NCBI GenBank assembly: GCA_020402945.1
Contig: JADBYQ010000045.1
Coordinates: 1-50,125 of the forward strand
From: Cytophagales bacterium
Lineage (GTDB): Bacteria; Bacteroidota; Bacteroidia; Cytophagales; Cyclobacteriaceae
DNA: 50,125 nt
Reading direction: 5' to 3'
In this document: piece after piece, positions 1 to 8,069 of the stretch
Position numbering within the stretch: position 1 is the stretch's first letter
How the letters are laid out: every line of letters starts with the position of its first letter
The notes under the pieces: generated by a model
The model's database searches: none
Told to the model about the DNA's origin: nothing
The model's input: only the letters and a program-made list of their open reading frames with translations
Position numbers and translations under genes: made by a program

Positions 1-62
1 AGGGGATTTGAGCTACGCATTTTTTTTCACGTAACTCATTTTGATGAATCAAAAATACAATA

Positions 63-551
63 TCACTGCCCTTGCTCCAAATACTTCACAATCATTTTGT
101 TATCTGAAAATTTCTTAAAAGCGATTTCCCTGCCGCCCATTGGAACCTCATTAATAATGTTATCTTTTTCACATAGTAAAACTCGCGATGAACTCATATT
201 AGACGCACCCATTCCGTTGGGAGTCATTGATCTTACATAATATTCAAAAATAGATATTTTGCCAACAACTATGCGCTTTGCTTTTACATATGTAGTATCT
301 CCATCAAAATACACACTATTAATGTTTGCCTCTATTTTCAAAAAATGCTCCTCTTCGAGTCTTGTATTCACTATTAACGCTACATCTTTATTGGCTATCT
401 CTCTCTTGTCACCATTTAATAGTGTTATTATAAAAGCATTTTTACGAGGCTTTGTTTTTCTCGCTTTTAGGTTTGTGTTATCCTTAAGCACGACAAGCTC
501 TTGTCCATAGGAAAAAAACGTAGTAGTTAGCAGGAGAAATAGTAATTTCAT
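63..551 (-). CDS. Small secreted hypothetical protein
   Basis: 162 residues. It starts with a typical signal peptide (MKLLFLLLTTTFFSYGQ), with likely cleavage after YG, so the mature protein should be periplasmic or outer-membrane facing. The mature part begins with a short hydrophobic stretch (ELVVLKDNT) and a Lys/Arg-rich segment (KARKTKPRKN), and is otherwise mixed alpha/beta with no motif I recognise. There is one late Cys (LLCEKD), no lipobox and no transmembrane helix after the signal. It lies downstream of the ABC exporter on the same strand, across an 84-bp gap, so it could be co-transcribed or independent. Composition is more AT-rich than the housekeeping genes, which fits an accessory gene. 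Function unknown. Confidence 0.6.
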   Translation of the reverse strand: MKLLFLLLTTTFFSYGQELVVLKDNTNLKARKTKPRKNAFIITLLNGDKREIANKDVALIVNTRLEEEHFLKIEANINSVYFDGDTTYVKAKRIVVGKISIFEYYVRSMTPNGMGASNMSSSRVLLCEKDNIINEVPMGGREIAFKKFSDNKMIVKYLEQGQ

Positions 552-635
552 GTTATTGTCGATTTTTAAATTTATGAAAGTTAGGCATTTTTCTAAAAAG
601 GCGTTTAGCTTCTGGCTTCACTATTAAGTGCTGAC

Positions 636-2420
636 TTAACCAACCTCCTCCACCTGCATTTGTTTTTCATATAATTCTTTGTAGGCTCCGTCTTTGGCAA
701 TTAGTGTTTCATGTGTTCCCTCGTCCACCATTTCTCCATCTTGAAGCAGGATAATCTTGTTCGCCAGCTTTGCGGATGATACGCGATGAGAAATAATGAT
801 GCTCGTTCTGCCCTTCATGATCTTCTTCATACTATTGAGGATCGTGTTCTCTGTTTTTGTGTCAACAGCGGATAGTGCGTCATCTAAAATCAAAATTTTT
901 GGCTCTCTGGCCACGGCCCGTGCAATGGACACTCGTTGTTTTTGTCCTCCCGATAATGTGATGCCTCGCTCTCCCACGCGCGTTGCAAATGCATTGGGGA
1001 AGCCCATGATGTTGTCATACACATCGGCATCCTTGGCCGCCTGAATCACTTTGTCTTCATCAGCTGTTTTTAAACCAAAAGCAATGTTGTTGAAGATGGT
1101 ATCGCTGAATAGAAAAACATCTTGGGGCACTACGCCCATCTGACTTCGCAGGTTGATCAAATTATAATCTTTGATAGAAATTTTATCAATCTTAATTTCT
1201 CCCTGAGTAACATCATATAATCTAGAGATGAGATTAGACACCGTACTCTTTCCCGATCCAGTGCCTCCAATGATGGCAATCGATTCTCCGGGCTTAATGT
1301 TGAAAGAGAGATTTTTTATGGCCTGAATTCCTGTATCGGGATAAGTAAATGAAACGTGTTGAAATTCAATTTCACCTTGAATCTCTCGTTGAATATTCTG
1401 TTCAGAAACAATGTCTGTCTTTGTTTTTAAAAATTCGTTGATGCGTTTTTGAGACGCCTCCGCTCGCTGCACCAAGCTGCTTGTCCATCCCAGCGAGGCG
1501 ACCGGCCAGGTCAGTAAGTTTACATAAATGATAAACTCAGCAATGTTTCCAAATGTCAGTGAGCCATTGATGACCTCTACACTACCCGCGTAAACTGTGA
1601 ACACCGTACTCAAGCCAATAAGCCCCATAATAACCGGAAAAAATAAAGCTTGCACTTTGGTAAGCTTTAAAGATTGCTTCTTGTATTCGTTGCTTTCCGT
1701 TGAAAAATTGGCAACAGATTCCGCTTCGCGCGTAAAAGATTTAATCACCCGAATACCCGAAAAAGCTTCCTGTACAAATGTGCTCAGTCGCGATTGACTT
1801 TTTTGAATCAGCTCAGAACGGTGTTCCACAATATTATTGACGTAGAAAATGCTGATGGACAAAATCGGTAGGGGCAAAAGTGCATAGAGAGTCAATTTAG
1901 GGCTGATGCTAAACATGATTGGGATCAGCATCATAAACAAAGTGATGAGAGTCAGCCCATACATGATCGAGGGACCTAGATACATACGCACCCGGCTTAC
2001 GTCTTCACTGATTCGATTCATCAAGTCGCCCGTGTTATTTCTACGGTAAAAGCTAAGCGGCAACGATTCGTAATGTTCAAAGATTTCGTTTTTCAAGTCG
2101 AATTCGACAAGCCTGCTCATAACAATTAACGTTTGGCGAACCAGGTAAAGAAAAAAACCTCGAAGGAGCGCCATGCCGAGGATAAGCAGGGCGTAAATCA
2201 GGATTCCTTTTGAGAACACGTTAAAAAATGCCTGCTGAGCAACGCTTTTATCTAAGGACCGATAGATGCGAATATTATCGGTGACTAAATCAATGGAGTA
2301 CCGAACCATTTGCGCGGGGAGAATTTGAAAGGCGTTTGAGATGATGACCCAGATCAGCCCCAGGATCATCAGCTTTTTATACTTTAGGAGATACTTGTTA
2401 AGATAGAAAAGTTCTTTCAT
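636..2420 (-). CDS. ABC exporter, fused permease-ATPase (MsbA/multidrug type)
   Basis: 594 residues, the usual length for a half-size ABC exporter that works as a homodimer in the inner membrane. The N-terminal 330 residues contain six hydrophobic segments, including the cytoplasmic coupling region with NRISEDVSRVR. The ATPase domain has Walker A GGTGSGKS near residue 386, a Q-loop (GVVPQDVFLF), the ABC signature LSGGQKQR near 488, Walker B ILILDDALSAVD near 510 and the switch histidine in IISHR. It exports a lipid, drug or peptide; the substrate cannot be read from sequence. MsbA (lipid A flippase) and multidrug exporters share this architecture. It is monocistronic or first in a unit with the small secreted protein behind it. 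Confidence 0.9.
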   Translation of the reverse strand: MKELFYLNKYLLKYKKLMILGLIWVIISNAFQILPAQMVRYSIDLVTDNIRIYRSLDKSVAQQAFFNVFSKGILIYALLILGMALLRGFFLYLVRQTLIVMSRLVEFDLKNEIFEHYESLPLSFYRRNNTGDLMNRISEDVSRVRMYLGPSIMYGLTLITLFMMLIPIMFSISPKLTLYALLPLPILSISIFYVNNIVEHRSELIQKSQSRLSTFVQEAFSGIRVIKSFTREAESVANFSTESNEYKKQSLKLTKVQALFFPVIMGLIGLSTVFTVYAGSVEVINGSLTFGNIAEFIIYVNLLTWPVASLGWTSSLVQRAEASQKRINEFLKTKTDIVSEQNIQREIQGEIEFQHVSFTYPDTGIQAIKNLSFNIKPGESIAIIGGTGSGKSTVSNLISRLYDVTQGEIKIDKISIKDYNLINLRSQMGVVPQDVFLFSDTIFNNIAFGLKTADEDKVIQAAKDADVYDNIMGFPNAFATRVGERGITLSGGQKQRVSIARAVAREPKILILDDALSAVDTKTENTILNSMKKIMKGRTSIIISHRVSSAKLANKIILLQDGEMVDEGTHETLIAKDGAYKELYEKQMQVEEVG

Positions 2421-2642
2421 GCCCCGATAAAAACGAAAGGTACTTCATTTGGTTCAAGTCTAAAAAAATTTAAAACGTAGCGAAGACAGATGATAGAATT
2501 TTGAAGTTAGAATTGCCACTTATCAAACCAAGTCAAAAATAGAATTCTGACTTCGACTTTCTGTTTTCTGAATTCCATTGCGATCTTCTGTTTTCCAACT
2601 TCTTTCCGTAATTTGGCGTCTCATCCAAACGTTCTTACCCGA
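2421..2642. promoter_or_regulatory. Divergent intergenic region between ABC exporter and nusB
   Basis: 222 bp without a gene, separating a minus-strand and a plus-strand gene, so it must carry both promoters. The part near 2530-2610 is pyrimidine-rich on the plus strand with repeated short words (TCTGTTTTC twice, GAATTC twice), resembling degenerate repeat debris. I see no convincing full promoter with both boxes. Confidence 0.4.
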
Positions 2643-3767
2643 ATGCTTAACAGACGCACCATCCGCATCAAAATCATGCAAAGCCTATTTGCTTTCGAGC
2701 AATGCAAAGAAGCAAATTACCTCCTCTCTCTTGATTTGTTAGATGAGCGTTTTAGCCCCGACTTGAATAGTATGGAGGTGCAGGATAAAGAGTCCCTTCG
2801 AAAGCAAAAGAAAGAAGCAAAACAAGTTTTCGAAAATCAGTTTAAAAAAATAACGGCTACCGGTCAGACAGAGAAAGCAATCTCAAGTGCCGTAGCTGAT
2901 GCGGCCAGCCTATTCGAAAAGCAAGTTCGAAAAGATCAACAATTTCTCGGAAAGAATATCACCATTGAAATTCAGAAGCTAACAGAAACCTATCACAACA
3001 CATTAGGTCTGATAATAGCATTGGCCGAAGTGGCCGGTGGTGAGAAGAAGTCCATTCATGCAAATTTTCCGAATCAGCCAATTATTCAGGCACTCATCGA
3101 CAACCCGGAGTTGAAAAAGGAGTTGTTGCGTTCTGCCGGATGGTCCAATAAGATAACCCTGGTTCGGGATTGGTTTCGAGAGATTCTTAAGGAAGACAAA
3201 GAGTATCAAAAGTTCATCGAGACAAAGTCGCAGGAGCTCGATTCGCAGAAAGCATTTTTAAAATATCTCTTAAGAAAGGTAATATTAGGCAGTAACGCCA
3301 TCAACGACTATTTTGAGGAACAAGATATTCGCTGGGCGGAAGACAAAGATATTATCAAGAGTTTGGCTGAAAAGACAATTAAGTCTTTTGATGGGCAAAA
3401 GGTGGAGTTGCAAAAGGTTTCTTTAGATTGGGAGGACGACAAACTGTTTATAGATAGGTTATTCAAAAATACCATTGAGTTGGATGAATCCTATAAGGAA
3501 TTGATCGCACAAAACACAAAAAACTGGGAGGTTGATCGATTGCCACTAACCGATCGTGTCATTTTGGAAATGGCGTTGGCCGAAATGGTTAATTTCCCAA
3601 ATATTCCGGTGAAAGTTACGATTAACGAATACATCGAATTAGCCAAGGAATACAGCACCCCCAAGAGTCGCCAGTTTATAAACGGGATTCTCGATGTGAT
3701 TTCGAAAAAAATGAAAGAGTCGGGGGCAGTGAAGAAAAGTGGCCGGGGGTTGATCGATAACAAATAA
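2643..3767 (+). CDS. nusB: Transcription antitermination factor NusB (long form)
   Basis: 374 residues from the ATG at 2643. An in-frame TTG at 2613 would add ten residues but breaks the expected start (MLNRRTIRIKIMQSLFAF). NusB binds boxA RNA with S10 (NusE) and supports antitermination of rRNA transcription. The C-terminal half carries the recognisable NusB fold, including NWEVDRLPLTDRVILEMALAE and the NEYIELAKEYSTPKSRQFINGILD block that ends most NusB proteins. Canonical NusB is about 140 residues; the long N-terminal region, rich in charged helices (around residues 50-240), is typical of Bacteroidota NusB. It heads a plus-strand run with the YtxH-like gene. Confidence 0.9.
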   Translation: MLNRRTIRIKIMQSLFAFEQCKEANYLLSLDLLDERFSPDLNSMEVQDKESLRKQKKEAKQVFENQFKKITATGQTEKAISSAVADAASLFEKQVRKDQQFLGKNITIEIQKLTETYHNTLGLIIALAEVAGGEKKSIHANFPNQPIIQALIDNPELKKELLRSAGWSNKITLVRDWFREILKEDKEYQKFIETKSQELDSQKAFLKYLLRKVILGSNAINDYFEEQDIRWAEDKDIIKSLAEKTIKSFDGQKVELQKVSLDWEDDKLFIDRLFKNTIELDESYKELIAQNTKNWEVDRLPLTDRVILEMALAEMVNFPNIPVKVTINEYIELAKEYSTPKSRQFINGILDVISKKMKESGAVKKSGRGLIDNK

Positions 3768-3779
3768 TCGGAAAGGTCG

Positions 3780-3787
3780 TATCTTTG
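3780..3787 (+). promoter_or_regulatory. Bacteroidota -7 box upstream of the YtxH-like gene
   Basis: TATCTTTG matches the TAnnTTTG -7 element exactly and lies 25 bases before the ATG at 3813. No clear TTTG -33 box is found at normal spacing, so it may be a weak internal promoter. Confidence 0.45.
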
Positions 3788-3812
3788 CCACCCCTGATGT
3801 AGACAAAAGACT

Positions 3813-4124
3813 ATGAGCAAAAAAGGAAATAATACATTGATGGCTTTTCTGGCAGGCGCAGCTGCCGGGGCGATTTTGGGAATATTATATGCCCCCGATA
3901 AAGGCACCAACACCCGTGAAAAATTGTCTTTCAAATTAGACAAGTATAAAAAGTTGTTAGAAAGCTACATCTCTGATTTAGTGGCTGGTATAGAGACTCC
4001 AAGCCCAACGGAGGCCAAATCGCAAGGGCAAAAGGTGGTAACTGAAGCAAAAGACAAGGCGCAACGGTTATTGGATGACGTGGATGAGTTGCTTGAGCAA
4101 TTGCGAGGCAACAAAAACAGTTAA
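3813..4124 (+). CDS. YtxH domain-containing protein
   Basis: 103 residues. The N-terminus has a glycine/alanine-rich hydrophobic segment (AFLAGAAAGAILGILYAPDKG, about residues 11-31) with the LYAPDKG sequence typical of YtxH proteins, followed by a basic linker and a long amphipathic helix to the end (VTEAKDKAQRLLDDVDELLEQL). Predicted as a single-pass inner-membrane protein with a helical cytoplasmic tail. YtxH family members are associated with general stress in Firmicutes; the biochemical role is unknown. It lies 45 bp after nusB and 77 bp before the lipoprotein gene, on the same strand. Confidence 0.75.
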   Translation: MSKKGNNTLMAFLAGAAAGAILGILYAPDKGTNTREKLSFKLDKYKKLLESYISDLVAGIETPSPTEAKSQGQKVVTEAKDKAQRLLDDVDELLEQLRGNKNS

Positions 4125-4172
4125 AGATTTGTTAAAGAAGAGGTTAAGCTGAATTTAAAAAGAAGAAATTTT

Positions 4173-4180
4173 TAATTTTG
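4173..4180 (+). promoter_or_regulatory. -7 box upstream of DUF1573 lipoprotein
   Basis: TAATTTTG matches TAnnTTTG exactly and lies 21 bases before the chosen ATG at 4202. It overlaps the alternative TTG start, which supports the ATG. No good -33 box is visible. Confidence 0.45.
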
Positions 4181-4201
4181 TTATTCGAAACAGAACTTAC
4201 T

Positions 4202-4747
4202 ATGAAAACAACAACAAAAGTATTGGCCATTCTAACGATAATGGCGCTAATTATTGGTTGCCGCGATAAGGCATCAGAAAAAAGAATTGCTGAATTGGAA
4301 ACACGATTGGCTCAAATGGAAGGGAATAAGGGTACGACTGTTACTCCCGCGCCAACAGCAACTCCGGAGGCAGCGCCAGTTGAAGAGAAGCCCGAGGGGC
4401 CTCTTCCCAATATGGAATTCGGCACCACAGACCATGACTTTGGCACGATAGACGAAGGAAAAAAGGTAACCTACACCTATAAAGTGAAAAATACGGGACA
4501 GGCTCCGTTAATCATTCAAAATGCGGCACCTTCTTGTGGCTGCACAGTACCAGATTGGACGAAGACACCAATTCCAGTTGGGGGAGAAGGGTTTGTGAAG
4601 GCAGAATTTGACACAAAGGGAAAGCCTGGCATCAACAATAAGACTATAACAGTGACGGCTAATACCTGGCCAAAAACTACGACTCTAAAATTCAAGGCAA
4701 TGGTTACTGCCAAGCCAGATGGAGCCAATGGCCCGACCGCACAGTAA
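4202..4747 (+). CDS. DUF1573 lipoprotein
   Basis: 181 residues from the ATG at 4202; an upstream TTG at 4178 overlaps the -7 promoter box and is rejected. The signal peptide ends in a lipobox (LIIGC, Cys20), so it should be lipid-anchored. A short coiled coil follows (EKRIAELETRLAQMEG), then a Pro/Ala/Thr-rich linker (about 45-70), then a DUF1573 immunoglobulin-like domain starting at FGTTDHDFGTIDEGKKVTYT and containing the family CGC motif (APSCGCTVPDW). DUF1573 proteins are abundant in Bacteroidota; their role is not established. An intrinsic terminator follows at 4777. Confidence 0.85.
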   Translation: MKTTTKVLAILTIMALIIGCRDKASEKRIAELETRLAQMEGNKGTTVTPAPTATPEAAPVEEKPEGPLPNMEFGTTDHDFGTIDEGKKVTYTYKVKNTGQAPLIIQNAAPSCGCTVPDWTKTPIPVGGEGFVKAEFDTKGKPGINNKTITVTANTWPKTTTLKFKAMVTAKPDGANGPTAQ

Positions 4748-4776
4748 GATCGTAGAAAAACATCGAATCATTTTTT

Positions 4777-4810
4777 CATCCCAAGCCTTATGGTTTGGGA
4801 TGTTCTTTTT
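4777..4810 (+). terminator. Rho-independent terminator after DUF1573 gene
   Basis: An 11-bp stem (CATCCCAAGCC pairing with GGTTTGGGATG, one G-T pair) around a TTAT loop is followed by TTCTTTTT. It ends the nusB-side transcript and separates it from yajC. Confidence 0.85.
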
Positions 4811-4927
4811 AAGGGATAACTTGCAGGCAAAATATTTTCAAACCGATCAGTTGGTGGCGAAAATTTTGTTTCGTTGTACGATTCCGAATTCTTGCCCACC
4901 GATCTAACATTAAAAAATTATTAACAA

Positions 4928-5236
4928 ATGAATTCTATTCTATTACAAGCAGGCCCAGGTGGCGCTTACACACAAATTATTTTGATGGTGGCAATTGTGG
5001 GGATCTTTTATTTCTTTATGATCCGCCCTCAGCAAAAAAAGGCAAAGGATCAAAAGAAATTTACCGAGGAAATTAAGAAGGGTGATTATGTAGTCACTAT
5101 TGGTGGAACTCACGGCAGGGTGGCAGAATTGGAAGGCGACACGTTTATCCTTGAGGTTGAGCGTGGAGGAAGAATTAAGTTCTCAAAGTCCGCCATTTCA
5201 ATGGAATCGACCAAGGCCGAAGCAGCCAAGAACTAG
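4928..5236 (+). CDS. yajC: Preprotein translocase subunit YajC
   Basis: 102 residues. A short N-terminal periplasmic part is followed by one transmembrane helix (about 15-33), then the hallmark FFMIRPQQKKAKDQKKF and a small beta-rich cytoplasmic domain (GDYVVTIGGTHGRVAEL...). YajC associates with SecDF-YidC at the Sec translocon in the inner membrane. It lies between two terminator hairpins (4777 and 5246), so it appears to have its own transcript. Confidence 0.93.
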   Translation: MNSILLQAGPGGAYTQIILMVAIVGIFYFFMIRPQQKKAKDQKKFTEEIKKGDYVVTIGGTHGRVAELEGDTFILEVERGGRIKFSKSAISMESTKAEAAKN

Positions 5237-5245
5237 ATCCCGGGA

Positions 5246-5278
5246 AGTGTCTCCTAATTTATGGGAGACACTGTCTTT
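5246..5278 (+). terminator. Hairpin terminator after yajC
   Basis: A perfect 9-bp stem (AGTGTCTCC with GGAGACACT) with a 9-base loop is followed by the weak T-rich tail GTCTTT. It lies 10 bp after the yajC stop. The T tract is modest, so read-through into the YbbR gene is possible. Confidence 0.65.
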
Positions 5279-5342
5279 AGAAGTCAATTTGAAAAGTTGG
5301 ATCTCAAACCCAGCACTCTAATAATCCGTACCTTTACTAGGC

Positions 5343-6278
5343 ATGAGTTTTTTTCGGGTTTTAGGTAACTTATTAAGATTTGACCGAGCCAACTGGAAGG
5401 CCATTGTACTCTGCGTGCTCGCGGCCAGCGTTTTTTGGCTTTTCAATGCTTTTAACAAGAACCACGTTACCACTATTGAGTTTCCACTTAGGTTTGAATT
5501 TGACCAGGAAAAATTTGTTACAATTGACGAGCTGCCAGACCGTATTGGAATCAATGTCAGCGGAAACGGTTGGGATCTTTTTCGAAATCAGTTTGGATTA
5601 AAGGTTCCCGTATTGGTCATACCGTTAGATCGACCAGTTGAGACATCGAAAATAGTAAGTGCTTCTTTAGTGCCTCTTTTACAGCCTCAGCTAGAAAAAC
5701 TCACAATCAACTTCTTGAGTTCGGACACGCTCCGGCTGCGCATTGATGAAAAAGATTTTCACAAATTCAAGGTTGAACCGGATTTCACTGACTTTAGTTT
5801 TGAAGAGGGATTTGGCAGGACTAGTCCCATAGTCATTCTCCCCGACTCGGTTGTTCTAACCGGCCCCAAGACCCTACTTCATCAGATGCCTGACTTTGTT
5901 TCTGTAAAAATTCGTGGTGAGTCAATAGATCAAAATGTTTCCGAGCAACTGGAGATTCTTATGGAACGACAAACTTTTATTGTCGAACCACCTAGTATCA
6001 AGGTAATGTTTGAAGTAGGGCGAGTGATCAATTTTAAAGCCACCTTGAAATTGAACAGCAAAATGAAAACCCTTCCAAGTGATAGCATCGATGCTTGGTT
6101 TCGCATTCCCGCCAAACGGGAGGAAGAATTCAAAAACCTTCTCTCAGAGATCAATGCCATCGTGTCTGCTCAAACACCAGATCAGGATGGAGTGGTAAAA
6201 CCAACGTTACAAAATAATCCTGCCTTCGCAGAACTAATCCGCATGGACACCGTTCGGATCAAAACCTCTCAGAGATGA
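5343..6278 (+). CDS. YbbR-like domain protein (CdaR family)
   Basis: 311 residues. One N-terminal transmembrane helix (about residues 18-36, AIVLCVLAASVFWLFNAF) is followed by extracytoplasmic beta-rich YbbR-like repeats; the blocks FPLRFEFDQEKFVTIDELPDRIGINV and DSVVLTGPKTLLHQM are family-like. In Firmicutes, CdaR regulates the diadenylate cyclase CdaA; no cdaA homologue is present in this window. It overlaps coaE by 4 bp (ATGA), so the two are translationally coupled. A near-match -7 box (TACCTTTA at 5329) lies six bases before the start. Confidence 0.8.
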   Translation: MSFFRVLGNLLRFDRANWKAIVLCVLAASVFWLFNAFNKNHVTTIEFPLRFEFDQEKFVTIDELPDRIGINVSGNGWDLFRNQFGLKVPVLVIPLDRPVETSKIVSASLVPLLQPQLEKLTINFLSSDTLRLRIDEKDFHKFKVEPDFTDFSFEEGFGRTSPIVILPDSVVLTGPKTLLHQMPDFVSVKIRGESIDQNVSEQLEILMERQTFIVEPPSIKVMFEVGRVINFKATLKLNSKMKTLPSDSIDAWFRIPAKREEEFKNLLSEINAIVSAQTPDQDGVVKPTLQNNPAFAELIRMDTVRIKTSQR

Positions 6279-6880
6279 GATCAAAGCCTTTTCAAATCGG
6301 GATAACAGGTGGCATTGGTTCGGGGAAGAGTGTCATTTGCAAGATATTTACTTGCCTGGGAGTGCCGGTTTATGACGCAGATAGCCGAGCGAAAAGTATA
6401 ATGACCACTGACGGAATACTCATCGAACAAATCAAAAAAGAATTTGGAGATTTGGCCTATCTACCAGATGGTAGTCTGGATAGAGAATACCTAAGCCGAG
6501 TAATTTTTGAGAACCAAGAAAAGAGAACTCTTCTTAATCAAATGGTTCATCCCAGAGTAGCAGCAGATACAGATCGTTGGCTTGATCAAAATCGAGAAGC
6601 CTCCTATGTGGTAAGAGAGGCTGCGTTGTTGATTGAGTCGGGTGCTTACCTGAGGATCGATAAAGTGATACTGGTAACAGCTCCAGAAGAATTGAGAATC
6701 AAACGGGTCCTCGCGAGAGATCCGCATCGATTGAAGGAGGAAGTTATAAAGATCATTGCTACTCAACTGCCTGAAGAAGAAAAGAAAAAGAAAGCAGATA
6801 TAGTGGTTCACAACGATGAGACCCAATTGCTCGTCCCTCAGATTTGGCAATTACATAACCAACTTTTAAAACTGAACTAA
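6275..6880 (+). CDS. coaE: Dephospho-CoA kinase
   Basis: 201 residues, normal for CoaE, which phosphorylates dephospho-CoA at the ribose 3'-OH in the last step of CoA synthesis (cytoplasm). The P-loop GITGGIGSGKS (residues 9-19) is followed by the family blocks GVPVYDADSRAK, HPRVAADTDRW and REAALLIESGA, and by the lid RVLARDPHRLKEEVIKIIATQ. It overlaps the YbbR gene by 4 bp (ATGA). Confidence 0.95.
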   Translation: MRSKPFQIGITGGIGSGKSVICKIFTCLGVPVYDADSRAKSIMTTDGILIEQIKKEFGDLAYLPDGSLDREYLSRVIFENQEKRTLLNQMVHPRVAADTDRWLDQNREASYVVREAALLIESGAYLRIDKVILVTAPEELRIKRVLARDPHRLKEEVIKIIATQLPEEEKKKKADIVVHNDETQLLVPQIWQLHNQLLKLN

Positions 6881-6977
6881 ATTTACTCTTTAACCATTTA
6901 GTTGTTGAATGAAAAGGAACGCAGCAGAATACATTTTGTGAAATTTTTAACACATATCATTTAGAAATAGTCAACCC

Positions 6978-8057
6978 GTGAAAAAGACACTACTTACCAC
7001 CTCCATTGTTTTGGTGGTTATTTTTTTGATTGCCCTTCCGAAGCTAGGATGGTTTAAGTCAAGCTCGTCACCAAAATCAACCAATATGGCCGCTGGCTCA
7101 AAACCCAAACTTTTGGTGGAGGCATTGGTTATTCAAGCTTCAAAACTGGACAATAAGTTGGTGGTGACCGGATCGGTGCTTCCGAACGAATCACTAGAAT
7201 TAAAGAGCGAGTCGTCTGGAAAAATTGTAAGCATTTCTTTCCAGGAAGGAAAACCAGTAGTTAAAGGGAGCCTGTTATTGGAGATAAATAACGATGATCT
7301 GGAGGCACAATTACAAAAGCAAAAACACAATCAGAAGTTGAATCAGGACAACGAATTTCGCCAACGTAAATTGCTTGAGAAAGATGCCATCAGTCAGGAG
7401 GAATATGACAACGCATTGAACCGGTTGAATACGACCGTCTCTGATATTCAAATACTAGAAGCACAGTTGGAGAAGACGCGAATCAAGGCTCCATTTGACG
7501 GAGTGATCGGACTTCGTTATGTGAGTTTGGGGGCATATATTTCACCGAGCACTGTAGTGGCAACCCTCTACAACATTTCTCCTGCGAAAATTGAGTTCGC
7601 CATTCCCGCCCGCTATAGCTCGCAAGTGAAAGCAGGGGAGAAGATATTTTGTCGAGTAGAAAATGACTTGAGGGTATACAAAGGCATAGTGTATGCCATA
7701 GAGCCAAAGATCGATCAGGAGACCCGTACCTTGAAAATTAGAGCGCAAGCAGATAACAAAGGCGGCAATTTGTTACCCGGCCAGTTTGTAAAAGTTGAAT
7801 TGATACTCGAGTCTCTCCCTAATGCATTGTTGGTTCCTACAGAAGCAGTGATACCTGATCAGGGAGGAAAAAAAGTATTTATTGCTGATCGAGGTACGGC
7901 AAAGGAAGTTAGAATTGAAACGGGTATCCGAACAGAAAATTCGTTAGAGGTTTTGTCCGGGTTAAAGGCTGGGGACACATTATTAACCACGGGGATACTT
8001 CAGCTTCGCCAGGGAATCGACATTGAAGTGAGCAAAATTCAAAACGCGAAACAGTAA
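6978..8057 (+). CDS. RND efflux periplasmic adaptor (membrane fusion protein)
   Basis: 359 residues, starting at a GTG (MKKTLLTTS). One N-terminal transmembrane/signal segment (about 4-22) leads into a lipoyl-like hairpin half (GKIVSISFQEGKPVVKGSLLLEI), a coiled-coil hairpin (residues about 105-160), the second lipoyl half (KTRIKAPFDGVIGLRYVSLGAYI), beta-barrel and membrane-proximal domains. It bridges the RND pump and the TolC channel across the periplasm. It is first of three genes: the pump follows after 12 bp and TolC overlaps the pump. Confidence 0.93.
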   Translation: MKKTLLTTSIVLVVIFLIALPKLGWFKSSSSPKSTNMAAGSKPKLLVEALVIQASKLDNKLVVTGSVLPNESLELKSESSGKIVSISFQEGKPVVKGSLLLEINNDDLEAQLQKQKHNQKLNQDNEFRQRKLLEKDAISQEEYDNALNRLNTTVSDIQILEAQLEKTRIKAPFDGVIGLRYVSLGAYISPSTVVATLYNISPAKIEFAIPARYSSQVKAGEKIFCRVENDLRVYKGIVYAIEPKIDQETRTLKIRAQADNKGGNLLPGQFVKVELILESLPNALLVPTEAVIPDQGGKKVFIADRGTAKEVRIETGIRTENSLEVLSGLKAGDTLLTTGILQLRQGIDIEVSKIQNAKQ

Positions 8058-8069
8058 AATGAGTTAGCA

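Noticed and set aside
2440-2460. GGTTCAAGTC as a tRNA T-arm
   Set aside because: No matching D-arm, anticodon arm or acceptor stem around it.
3491-3943. 150-codon minus-strand frame across the nusB 3' end
   Set aside because: Mirrors nusB and the YtxH-like gene in antisense; no start context and no recognisable domain.
4719-4907. 62-codon plus-strand frame after the DUF1573 gene
   Set aside because: It runs over the intrinsic terminator at 4777 and has no homology pattern.
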